This document shows positions 11,692-21,746 of a DNA stretch of 64,000 bases, in pieces. Numbering within the stretch: position 1 is the stretch's first letter; each line of letters begins with the position of its first letter. A model generated the notes under the pieces. It worked only from the letters and a program-made list of their open reading frames with translations, was not told where the DNA came from and searched no databases. The translations under genes and the position numbers were made by a program. This DNA comes from Clavelina lepadiformis (taxonomy: Eukaryota; Chordata; Ascidiacea; Aplousobranchia; Clavelinidae), in contig NC_135244.1 of the NCBI RefSeq assembly GCF_947623445.1, positions 16,616,860-16,680,859 on the forward strand. The letters run 5' to 3'.

Positions 11692-13177
11692 TGTTAGATT
11701 ATTGTTACTGTATATGCATATAAAATTTAGCTTGTATTGATATTTTGTGGTCATGTTGCAAAAAATAAAAATTGTTGGAAGTTTAACAAATTGTATTAGT
11801 AATCTATTTTGAAGAATGAAAACTAAACCGAGTATACATCATATATTTTAAAAACCAGCCATAAACAAGGAACTGTGAAAAATTATTGGCAATAAAGCTA
11901 CATGACACAAGCAGCTTATTTTGAGTAGCAACTATTAATTCAGTTAGCAAAAAGAGTTTATCTAATCAGATCGAGTACCATATATGCAGCTTTATCAATA
12001 AAGTGGTCTTCTGGGATATAACATTCATGAGTGACAATGCAGTATACTTTACTTAATTTTGATTGTTTTGCTGAAAATTTCTAGGACAAATCGCTATTAT
12101 TTTATTTTGAAAAATTGACAATCACTTCATAATTACACTAAAAAAGGTAGAGTAATAGGTGTTCCCTATTACTCAAAATTTTACAGCAATTATTACAGTT
12201 TATGTACCTATGGTATTGGTACCAGACATTTATTTCACACAAATCATTACATTTATTTCACGTGTAAGTTTTGATTTATATCTAGCTATGTCATACAGAA
12301 ATAGAGATTGCCTTAGGCTGGCTGCTCATCAACTTCAGTTAACCTAACCAGCAGAGTAAAAGTAGACACTTTAATCAAGGTGACATGTGCACTATCAAAT
12401 CTCACTGCGCATTGCTGTCTCTTTCTTTGCCAAACCATAAATGAACAAACTACCGTCCAGAATGTTATAACAAAGCCATAAACAACATTGTTGGGGTAAT
12501 TCAGCATAATGAAAAGCAGAACCATGAGCTTTTTGCCTACTACAGCTTATGTCTATTTGCAATTTACGATTCAATAATGAAACCAGAGGTGACGCTTTTT
12601 CTTATTTATGTATTATCAATATTAAGAATAGTATCAACCAGTCAATTGCTAATGTATATTAAGCTAAAGAAGTGTGCAATTAATCTCTTGCAAGTAATTG
12701 AAATTGTACATTATGTATTGCATAAAACACTACTGATCATTAAAAATTGCAACAATTACTGCTCAGGTATATAATTTTAATACTTAAAAAATACTTAGAA
12801 ATATATGGTAGCATTATTTCACATGCAAGAAATATGTAAAAAATAAACAATTTTGACACAACAACGCAAAGGTAGCACTCAAAAATAGAAATTGGTAATT
12901 TAGTAAGCCACAGAAAACTCATAATACTTTGCATGTATATTTCAGAAAAGGAACAATATGGCGCTATATAGTCTAACTAGACCTTTAATGTTTTCTTATG
13001 CATTTCCTTAATTTTTCTAAAATGTTTTAGTGTCAGTGGATGATGTTCAATTCAGTTAGACCTAAAACATTTCATCCCAATATATATATAAAGTCTAATT
13101 ATTATGATATGTTCATTTTGCAAAATAGGTGAAGGCTAATCGGATATCTATAATGTTCAAGTTTGTTCTTAATCATT
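11692..13177. other. Intergenic, 3' flanks of two converging genes
   Basis: This stretch lies between the ends of the 117-aa gene (plus) and the FAXC-like gene (minus). A polyadenylation hexamer AATAAA is at 11764. Around 12570 a short stretch resembles 8535 (shared CAGAGGTGAC and AT-rich context), perhaps an old repeat. I see no convincing gene. Confidence 0.45.
11764..11769 (+). terminator. Polyadenylation signal of the 117-aa protein gene
   Basis: AATAAA about 75 bases after the predicted TAG, a normal spacing for a short 3' UTR. Confidence 0.45.
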
Positions 13178-14095
13178 TCAGCTATCAGTGACTGGAAGAA
13201 TTCCTGTAGTTTTTTTTTCTTGAACTGTTGCATCTTCCTCTTCTGAGGATTTGGCATATGCATCACCACTTCCATTTTGACCTTCTACCTTTACTTTTTC
13301 CAACGTTTCACCTTCCTTGTCTGATTTTGGCTGATTTACATGTTTTGCCTTCTTCTGTGCACACTGTTCTTTCCAGTCAGACCAGAATTTTTCTTTCATT
13401 CGCTCGGTATAAGCAACCAAGTTAGGAAGCTTTTCCTTAATGAACTGCTCATATTCTGAGCCCGGCAAACATTCAATGATTTGTTCAAGAAGTCCAAATG
13501 ATGTGCAGTCAAGTAGTGTTGGTTCAGAGCCCATGAAAAAATCCTTGTCTGCCAAAAAGTTAGATAAAGCTGTCAGATCCCTTTTTCCTATTTGAAGGAT
13601 TTCTTCGTCACTATGCCGGCCGATGCCATGGCCATGCAAATTTGCCTGCTGTACTCTCCTGAAACGAACACTGACATAAAATGACATGAATTTCTTCATC
13701 ATGTTGCTCATTTCAAGTTGCCCAAGAAATGCATCTGTATTCACTATCCATCTATCATGTACCACACACCACACCAAATTTTCCTCACATAGCCTTTGGA
13801 AGGCAAGTGACGTAGCCCTTTCAACTGCATTCAGACTTGTATTAAGATCCTTGTTGAACTCGTTATTTAAGAACTGGATTATTAATGTAGAATCGGCTAT
13901 TTCCTTTCCTTTATAAACAATAAATGGGTGTTTTCCTTTTGAAGACATCTTCAATGTATGAACAGATTTGTACTTCAAACCTGTCATTCTTAAGTAAGTT
14001 AATAGCTTTAGGACAAATGGTGATGCTGTTGGTGCAAGCAGTGTAGGAGCAGCATAATAAATGGCAATCAGAGGTTCAGTTTCTGCTTCAGACAT
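13178..14095 (-). CDS. FAXC: Failed axon connections homolog (FAXC-like), intronless
   Basis: One intact 305-residue frame. FAXC proteins are thioredoxin/GST-fold relatives of metaxins; Drosophila fax acts in axon development. Visible: an N-terminal thioredoxin-like part with SPFVLKLLTYLRMTGLKYK (about 25-43), HPFIVYKGKEIADSTLII (about 56-73) and the SxxII/FLN turn typical of GST-N; then a GST-C helical part with WCVVHDRWI, GHGIGRHSDEEI (about 154-165), the diagnostic LSNFLADKDFFMGSEPTLLD (about 175-194), and KLPNLVAYTERMKEKFW. The last ~60 residues are charged and low in complexity (KSDKEGE, SSEEEDATVQEKK) and likely disordered. No membrane segment is evident. The gene has no introns, unlike most neighbours, and a broken copy of its tail lies about 4 kb away at 9170-9298, which suggests past local duplication or retroposition. 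Confidence 0.9.
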   Translation of the reverse strand: MSEAETEPLIAIYYAAPTLLAPTASPFVLKLLTYLRMTGLKYKSVHTLKMSSKGKHPFIVYKGKEIADSTLIIQFLNNEFNKDLNTSLNAVERATSLAFQRLCEENLVWCVVHDRWIVNTDAFLGQLEMSNMMKKFMSFYVSVRFRRVQQANLHGHGIGRHSDEEILQIGKRDLTALSNFLADKDFFMGSEPTLLDCTSFGLLEQIIECLPGSEYEQFIKEKLPNLVAYTERMKEKFWSDWKEQCAQKKAKHVNQPKSDKEGETLEKVKVEGQNGSGDAYAKSSEEEDATVQEKKTTGILPVTDS

Positions 14096-15267
14096 GGTGT
14101 GTGGTTCACAGTTTAGAAATATATATTGACAATCTACTTCATAGCTGCATCAATATCAAAATATATTAGACTGTTTAAATTACCTAGTGTAAGTTAATTA
14201 TTAATTTAACTTTATCTAACCCAAAACTTTAGATATACAGCCTAAAGTTACTTTACTCAACAAAATGCCTATATTAATGTGCATGTAAACAAGTTTTGCT
14301 CACTCAGTTTATTAGCTTGAAATTTCCCATGTAAGCAGTGTTGGCTATCTTGAAATCCTTTTTTATAAATCACTTATCATTTTGTAACCAAGTGTCCACT
14401 AGACAGTAGACAGTAGACACTATTGTTATGGTAATAGACACTTCAAGTTACAATTGCAATCTTGTTTTAGTAGAAGATTTTTTTGATTGCCTGTACTTAA
14501 AATTGGGAATCATTCAATTTAACATACTTTTATATTGACTGGCCCAAACCAAGTAGTTTACTTGAAAAGTATACAAAATATTTATCTTGTTTTCCATGAA
14601 AGATAAAATATCATACTATTAATTTTTTGCCATTGAATGTGGGAAACGAAAAAGAGCGCGCTATGTTGTACATACACATATCATTCAATTTTATTAGGTT
14701 TGGTTAGTTTTTAAAATAACTAAGTACAGTAATACCAAAGTAGGACATTGTCGCTGGAAATTTATCATTAAAGATTACAGGTAGAAGTTAGATTTAAGCC
14801 AAGGTGTATTCCCCGTGAGTTACGCTGATGACCTTTGATGTGACCAACAGTTAAGCGGGAAAAATTCAGTTTTTAGTCCTGTTTAGACAAAAAGGAACAC
14901 AGTGTTTCTTTTTTGGAGATTGCAGTTGGCAAACCATGTCTTAGGCATGCTCATTATGTACGCCAAATATTGATCTATGGCTTATGCATTGCTGGGAATA
15001 CAACCTGGGATTTGGGATAAGTTAGGTTCAGGTTGTCATCAGCAGTCAATGGCGAAATGTAAACAAAACAATAAAAAATACAGGTCTAGCCTACTGCAGA
15101 AGAGTATAAACACCGGTTTGTATTTCGTTGCAGCTGCAAACCCGAGACTGATTTCAAGCAAACTCTTTGCACACTTGATTTTATACAAATAAATGGCCTA
15201 TTAGCAGTCTAAATTTACCCACTAATCGTTGATTTGTTCAAGTGTTATATAATTATAAGAGTGTAGC

Positions 15268-15353
15268 GTACAAGTGCACAACCACAGGATGCCTTTGTAT
15301 ACTACACCTCAGCTACTACAATTGTAACGTCATCTGGTTGTGCACTTGTATAG
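15268..15353. mobile_element. 86-bp MITE, copy 2
   Basis: Same element as 3150-3235: GTACAAGTGCACAACCACAG at the left, ATCTGGTTGTGCACTTGTA at the right, and a shared ATTGTRACGTCATCTGGTTG core. The terminal repeats are better conserved in this copy. Confidence 0.65.
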
Positions 15354-15359
15354 CCTACC

Positions 15360-15715
15360 AGACCCATTTTGGCATGGGCGCTGGAAGCACAGGGGGCAGC
15401 TGCCCCTCTGCCGTTTTTCTACGGGGGCAGTTACTTGCCCTAAGATTAAAATGAAATTTTGTGTTGCGTCTTACTTTGTCTTATACCAATTTGATGGTGG
15501 TTCTGATTTCACACAAAATCTAGCATGCTATCGTTTTCGAGACTTTGAAGAACTATTTCAAGACTATGAAGACCTATTTATACGTAATTACGTAACGATA
15601 AAAATTGGTGCGTAATTTGCAGATTCAAAACTTTTTGGACTACGCCCAGCACCAAAAAATGCCCTTTAAAAAATCTGCCCCCGCCTTTATCGATAGTTTA
15701 CGACGCCCCTGCATC
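15360..15715. repeat. Probable degenerate transposable element with GC-rich ends
   Basis: The left side carries GGGCGCTGGAAGCACAGGGG and GGCAGCTGCCCC; the right side carries CTGCCCCCGCC and GACGCCCCTGC. These GC-rich blocks stand out from the AT-rich surroundings and are roughly inverted. A 91-codon frame spans it but has no recognised domain. I cannot name the family. Confidence 0.35.
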
Positions 15716-16442
15716 TTTGGTATACTGTAAAACTTAAGCTAGTGGTGTTGCTGCTTGCTACACACCATGATTAACCAAGGACAGTACAGCCACATTTTAT
15801 CTAGCTGGAGAACACACACGCTTATTGAAATGCCAATTATATAAATTATTACAATCACCATAGCACCGTCGTCAGCTTTGGCATTTGGCTCCGCACTTGT
15901 TATTACCTGCCCTGAATAGCCTACAACGAAATTTAAAACAAAATTATCCACGAGCTTATGACGTAGAAATGACGTCACGGCCACAATCTTTAACCTGCCA
16001 AAAATCAACACCCAGCCACATGGCAAATTAAGCTGCCACCGGGTAATTTTTTCAGAAAAATGGTAAAGTCCAATTACGTGGTTTCAAGCAAACGCTTCAA
16101 TTAAAAGCAAAGACCAAACAACAACCTTTGCACATAGGGGTTTACATCTCAATATTTAATTCTTTAATATTTAAATACTGCCGAAAACCTATGAAGCGCT
16201 TCAGTGGGAATTATTGTCGTATCCATGGTATAACAATTATAGCCATACATTAACATTGCCGCAGCTATTTCACATGTAAATATAGGCTTAAGTATAAATT
16301 TCATTTCGTTTTTTTTAATGCATTTTTCAGGTGTAAAAACGAATAACTTTTGTTCTCCACGCATTTTAAGCGGAGTGGAAGTTCCGCCCTTGGAACAATG
16401 CAAACATTTTTGACCCAGCTTTTTAACACTTCTAGTTGATAA

Positions 16443-16544
16443 TCCTTTTCGGCTTTGTTACCTTTTTCCGTTCATTGGCGCGTGTTAGTAACAACTGGCT
16501 TGATTTTGCATCCCCGTCGCGCTTTAGACGAAAAATAAATGATT
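16443..16544. repeat. Dispersed repeat, copy 1 (pair with 34583-34685)
   Basis: About 100 bases with CCTTTTCGGCTTTG, GTGTTAGTAACAACTGGCTT and CGAAAAATAAA in the same order as at 34583-34685, with scattered substitutions. No terminal structure was found. Confidence 0.6.
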
Positions 16545-16733
16545 AATTGATCAACACAATTCAAAATGCGGCACTGGAACTGAGGCGGTATTTTTTGCTT
16601 CTGCAGTAGACCAAGCTACGCCTCTATTTTGGTGCGCGAGAATAAATATCACGTGGTAGAAATGGCGTCCCACAAGTTAAAGTTACCCCTTGGCCTCATT
16701 GGATTTTAATTCACTAGTGTTACTAGTGCTTGT

Positions 16734-16797
16734 TACAAAGCACAGGTTGCACAAACGAACGATATCTTATCGAAACCGTTCAACCCTGTGCTTTGTA
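16734..16797. repeat. Hairpin with 16-bp stem
   Basis: TACAAAGCACAGGTTG at 16734-16749 pairs with CAACCCTGTGCTTTGTA at 16781-16797 with one bulged base; the loop is about 31 bases. Function unknown. Confidence 0.6.
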
Positions 16798-17774
16798 CCT
16801 AAACAAGCTTTTGACGAGACATTGCCCAAAAATACAATAGAGAACACGATAATTTATTTTAGGAACAAGCTTCATAAAGTTGACTATTGTTTTCTATTGC
16901 CACCTGCATCTTTGTGACATTATCACGAAAACTAGATTAATTTGTGTTTTAAACTATCTTAATTAAAAGGAATAGGAGTCCTTCATGGTCGAGCACAATA
17001 TCAAGGACTCCTGGTCCATGAAAGCATCATAGACAATTTACAAACTCCTCTGTTCTCAAGAGCGACTGCTGATATACATGATAGAGTGCCTTGTGGTCCA
17101 ACTTTGGTGGGAGCCCTGTCATTCAAACGCTAATTTGCCAAGTTTAACTCTATAAATTGCATCAATACATTTTATACTTAGACTAGAGACAGCTGTTGTT
17201 ACATGAGTTGTTGTATGTTGCTGAGAATAGACAATAGACATCTTTAGCTTTGTGACGTCTCTCGACAAGGAAATTACTTTTGGTTGCGGCAACGTTTTCC
17301 AATAATAGGCAACTGTTTATATCGTTAGAACTGGTGTACAGCGATATTTTCTGAAAGAAAGTTAAGGTAATCAATCTTTGATGCAAGTCGGACGCAATTA
17401 GGGTTTTACCCATCTGCACTCACTTTACAATCAACTTCCAGTATTCCTGTTACAGACATACTGTACAGTAATCACACTTCAAGGGTACGTCAAGCGCAAT
17501 CAAGCTATGCATAGCCGAAAAGATAACGAGAAATCAAAAATAAACAGTTAATTCACCTTGATGGAAATCGTCAAACCATAGCACCGAAACCTTATGTTAA
17601 ATAAACTGCTTCGCTTGAAGTCAAATGCTAACAAGGCATGTCGCTTAAGGAAGCTCGGCTAGCAATTCAGTTGCTTAGATTTGAAGCCTGTCCAAGTGCC
17701 GCAGGCGCAAAGATTAACTTGGGTTAGGCACAAATAGATTACTATATAGAAACCAATTAATTCATTGCTAGCAG

Positions 17775-18011
17775 CAGGTCGCTCAGCCCGTTGTTGTAGG
17801 CAGAAACATAAGAATAAGAGACCAGTATATGAAGTTGATTTTTGTTTTTTGAAGTTAAATTGAAGTTAGATTTTTTTTGACTGTGATTAAAATTAGACGA
17901 TAGATTGTAATTAGATCTATTACTATGTTATAACTTACAAGTTTTGTTAGCAAGGAATCCACAAAAATCATCTCGGACGCGCACAATGCTTAAGGTGAAA
18001 TAGTAGCAGCC
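17775..18011. repeat. Dispersed repeat, copy 1 (pair with 39013-39238)
   Basis: Begins AGGTCGCTCAGCCCGTTGTT and ends GGTGAAATAGTAGCAGC; the same order of blocks is seen at 39013-39238, where a run of TTAGGTTAGG-like words lies between. Probably a short non-autonomous element. Confidence 0.55.
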
Positions 18012-18800
18012 ATCACTACACGTGTAGCCTATAGAACGTGTAGAGTGTAGACGAAATGCCTTCCCCACGCGTATATTTGTTTACAACATTCTTAAAAGAT
18101 GAACACTTGGACATTTGAATGGAGTGTTTAAAGAGTACAAGGTTAAAGCATCGCGTGTTAGAATTTTTTCCTCGGGAAATAAGCGCGTTTCTTTTGTCAT
18201 CTGAATTGCAAATATTTACTTGTGTTTTACTTATCGCTGTTGTGTTGATATAGCGAACGTTGTCGGAACGGGTCAAGTATTTCAAAGTACCAGTGGACCA
18301 TGAAAGCGGTTCTTGAAACTAGGTAAGAAGAGAGGGCTCTGACGTAAGCAGGAAGCGTGGCAGTTAAGGAAGGAGAGCAATGATTGTCGTTTCTCAATTA
18401 CATGAGAGCAAGAATTGTGGTAAATCCCAGCCGAATTCACGTATTCACTTTTTCATAATGGCTCACCACTGCAAGAGCGGCTAGCCCACAACAGATAAGG
18501 CACGAACATCAGAGTCAGAGAACGCCATATGTAAAGCAGACGTATTCGACAAGTCAGATAACCGGTTACGCTTAAAGTTATAATCATCTGACAAACAGTC
18601 TACAAGCTGAATCCACACAGAGCTTTCCCGCTATCGGATTTTTCGTTTGCTAAGCACAACCAAGCAGGCTAAGTTAAAAAATATCCGCTCGTAACTCGCA
18701 AGAAATATTTTTTGAAGATCCAGTCTATAAAGAAACCTACTGTATATACGAAAGTTTGATAATGAACAATATTTCTATAGAATATTAAAAATATATTAAC

Positions 18801-21746
18801 ATGCAGCAATCTGTTGCAAAATTGTTTGGTTACGTCTGTCAGTGGCTTTGCGTCATTTTGCTTGGATTACCGGTTTCTGTAATATACTTTATATTGCACT
18901 TGCAAAATTATGTTCGAAAGCTACGTCTACAGACAGCAAAACATGTTGACGGTAAGGAATGTATACATTGGAATGCCTACTGACTATAGCCTATATACAG
19001 TATCACTGTGTACGGCGATAACAAAGGCTGGCTTCTGTCTATACTTGCTACAGTATAAACTGAAGGTTGTGCTTTTTTTTAGTTTTAGAGAAGAACGTTT
19101 AACAAAATTATTTCTGCGCAAAAATAATTTATATATAGGCCCACGCCCTACTGCCACATAATGACGCTAATCATACACAATTCGCGCTTTCAGGAGAGGT
19201 TGGACATTTTCACGGTGGCCAAATGGTTGAAATTAGAAATGTTTCCACAAAAGAACAAATCGACTTTATGACATATAGATCTCCGACCTATATAAAGCAG
19301 CTATTGTTTGGAAGTCTGTGGGAATTTTCAAAACTTACCGGTTCTCAGCAATCTGTTCCTCTTATTGATGATCACGTGTTGCATCACGTCATTCTCAATA
19401 GCGTATTTTGCCACGGTTTAATCAAAGGAGGTATAGTGGTTTTGTCATTGAAGTAATAGTGAAAAACGGAAAGGATCTTACCAACAAGAGTTGGGCTTTA
19501 TACGTATACAAAGTTTATGTTTGTTTGTTCTCGTTAGTATTTTTATTATATGCATTTTTTACTTGATGTTCAGTACTTGTTGCTTAAATATTGTATAACC
19601 TGTAGTATAACAAAATATAAAACGACGTCTGCCTATGAACACACTATTTTTTAGACGAGAATAGCGATATTGAGTGGAGACTTCCATTCACTTTGGAAAA
19701 TTATCACGTATTCAAGGGTTTTTATTGGGATGTCAGTGAAATTCGCTTGCATCACAACCACCAGCTGACCATCGTCGACAAGACGGGAAAAATCCACACC
19801 CAAGAATCAAAAACCTGGAATTTGGCTAAAGCTCATGCCCAAGCCCAGCTGACTTTCTTTGCCCCAGGACTGGCGCACAACCACGTCCATTTTGTCTTTC
19901 CCTCCTTAGTTTCGTCACAAGTCAGAAAAATGCTCCCCCCGACGTCAGTATTACGTCAACTCTTGGACCCTCACACGAGGTTTACCCAATACATCAATTA
20001 CCAAGCACTCAATGTAAGTATGGTATGAAGAAGACTGTGAACTTGTTATCCAGTGGCAGATTAGTCTTTTATTTTACGGAGTTTTGTGGGTCCTTGGTTT
20101 TTATTTTTTTTTAGTCTTTTTCTCACATGGGTTGTATATTCTATTGAATCGTGGCATAAACTTGAGCTAGGATCGGTAGCAAAACGCTTGCATTATTTCT
20201 AGGAATGCCAATCCTCAAAAAATACGGGCAGTTTGATAGATCGTATTTTCCGTCCCTGGCTTAGCTTTCCAATCAGTAATGACGATTTTATCGGAGGAAT
20301 TCAGAAAAAATGTGAAACGTTTTATTATGACAACTTTACTTTGACGCAAGAATTGCACGACGAGCTTCCTTATCACGCCTTCTTGAAATCGGTAAGGATA
20401 TATTCCTAAAAATCCCTACACTTTTTCCTGGTACAAGACCTTTCTCTTTTACTCAGCTCAATCACTTTGTAGTATTGCGTCATCGTTCGAAAATTCGTGG
20501 AAGAATTGGAACCGCTGCTGAAAGATGATTACGCAGAACTTTTCGCATCAATGAACACATATTTACCTTCTTTGACGAAACACGATTTAGTCGACGTGAT
20601 CACCACTTTGATATGGAATTGCGGGGTCGTGCATTATTCGGATCATCACAGTTATCTTCAGCAATTTGCCTTTAAATACGGATGCATGTCAATGAGGTAA
20701 ATTAGTTGCGCAACTAACAAAGCACTATAGTGCAAAGCTGATTCCAAATGAACTCATCCAAAAGTTGCATGAACCATCCAGAGTGCATAAAATAAAGAGG
20801 CCAACAGTGTTATTAACTTGAACGTTCAGTGATAATTAAGCATAAAACTTTAAACCATTCCACTTGAAACCTTTACAGCAAGTGCGAAGTAAATTCACTT
20901 GTTGGAGAACACTAAAACGTGTTAATAAAGGAAAGTATAGTGTTCCAATGAAATAATTCAAACTGTTTAAATATATTTGGGTTTAAGATGCGTGCGACGC
21001 CTTTGATTGGCCGCAACACAAATTCTACTGATAACATTAACTGAGCCTGGGTTGAAAATTCAGTTTCAGACTTACAGTTATGAATTAACTTGCCTAAATT
21101 GTTCTACTCAAAGCGAACCCGTTGAAAATACAATGCACTCAATAAAATCTGAGTTCAACCATTAATAAACCGTAACAACCTGCAGAATTCCGCTTGTACA
21201 AGATGACCATTCGAGTTCAATCAACGCGACAGCTGAAATACCCGACTCCATGAATAGTGATCTCGGGGCTAGAGCTTCGTTGTTTGCGGCTGAAGATATT
21301 TACCGGACTCGATGTTTTCTACGCACATTTGTTCAGTATAATGGCAACCCAAATTTGGACATGTCTTTGAAATGTACGAAGTAAGTAGAGTTTTAATTAT
21401 ATATTAACACAATTGGCGTTAAAAAGTAGTAAAAAGTTATAATATACAGTAGGTTAACTGAATACAGTAAAATCTAAAGGAACTTGAACTACCCAGTATA
21501 ATGTTCTTAACCACCAGTAATCACATTTATGATAGCATTGCGTCAGCAGTAAGAAATAATCAGTTAGAATCCAAAGTAATTCCTCGTTTGCTTGTACGCA
21601 TGCCCAGGTATGATTTCACCAATAAAGCGGCAATTTCGTCAGCAAAAAGTTTTCTTGAAGGATTGACCGACTTGGACTCGAAACTTCGTCAACGAGGAAA
21701 CGCGATCCTGCCGCTGTCCAATATAATACGGAGCGTTTGCTTTTGA
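18801..21746 (+). CDS. Membrane-anchored lipoxygenase-like protein, seven exons
   Basis: Exons 18801-18951, 19194-19430, 19655-20013, 20203-20391, 20473-20696, 21186-21380 and 21518-21746 join through GT-AG junctions to an unbroken 527-residue protein. Residues ~13-37 form a hydrophobic segment (WLCVILLGLPVSVIYFI), so the protein is probably a membrane-anchored protein with no PLAT domain. The rest fits the lipoxygenase catalytic fold: WNLAKAHAQAQ (~184), then H204 and LLDPHTRFTQYIN (~232), IFRPWL, and TTLIWNCGVVHYSDHHSY with the third metal His H366 and fourth ligand position H370. From AKAH to HTRFT it aligns with human 5-LOX without gaps, but the first iron His is Ala199. The C-terminus is NIIRSVCF rather than the usual xSxxI, so the terminal Ile carboxylate ligand is not conserved. 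It could be a non-catalytic homologue or use altered metal binding. Lipoxygenases normally add O2 to polyunsaturated fatty acids. Confidence 0.75.

Larger units (their letters stand above)
14096..18800. other. Intergenic region with repeats and hairpins
   Basis: No supported gene in about 4.7 kb. It contains the second 86-bp MITE (15268-15353), a CAGGGG-rich repeat-like block (15360-15715), copies of two dispersed repeats (16443-16544 and 17775-18011), and hairpins at 16734-16797 and 16971-17008. Open frames here overlap those repeats or have no protein-like pattern. Confidence 0.5.

Noticed and set aside
15340-15615. 91-codon frame with a DFEELFQDYEDLF stretch
   Set aside because: Overlaps a MITE end and a GC-rich repeat-like block, with no homologous domain seen; probably chance or a transposon remnant.
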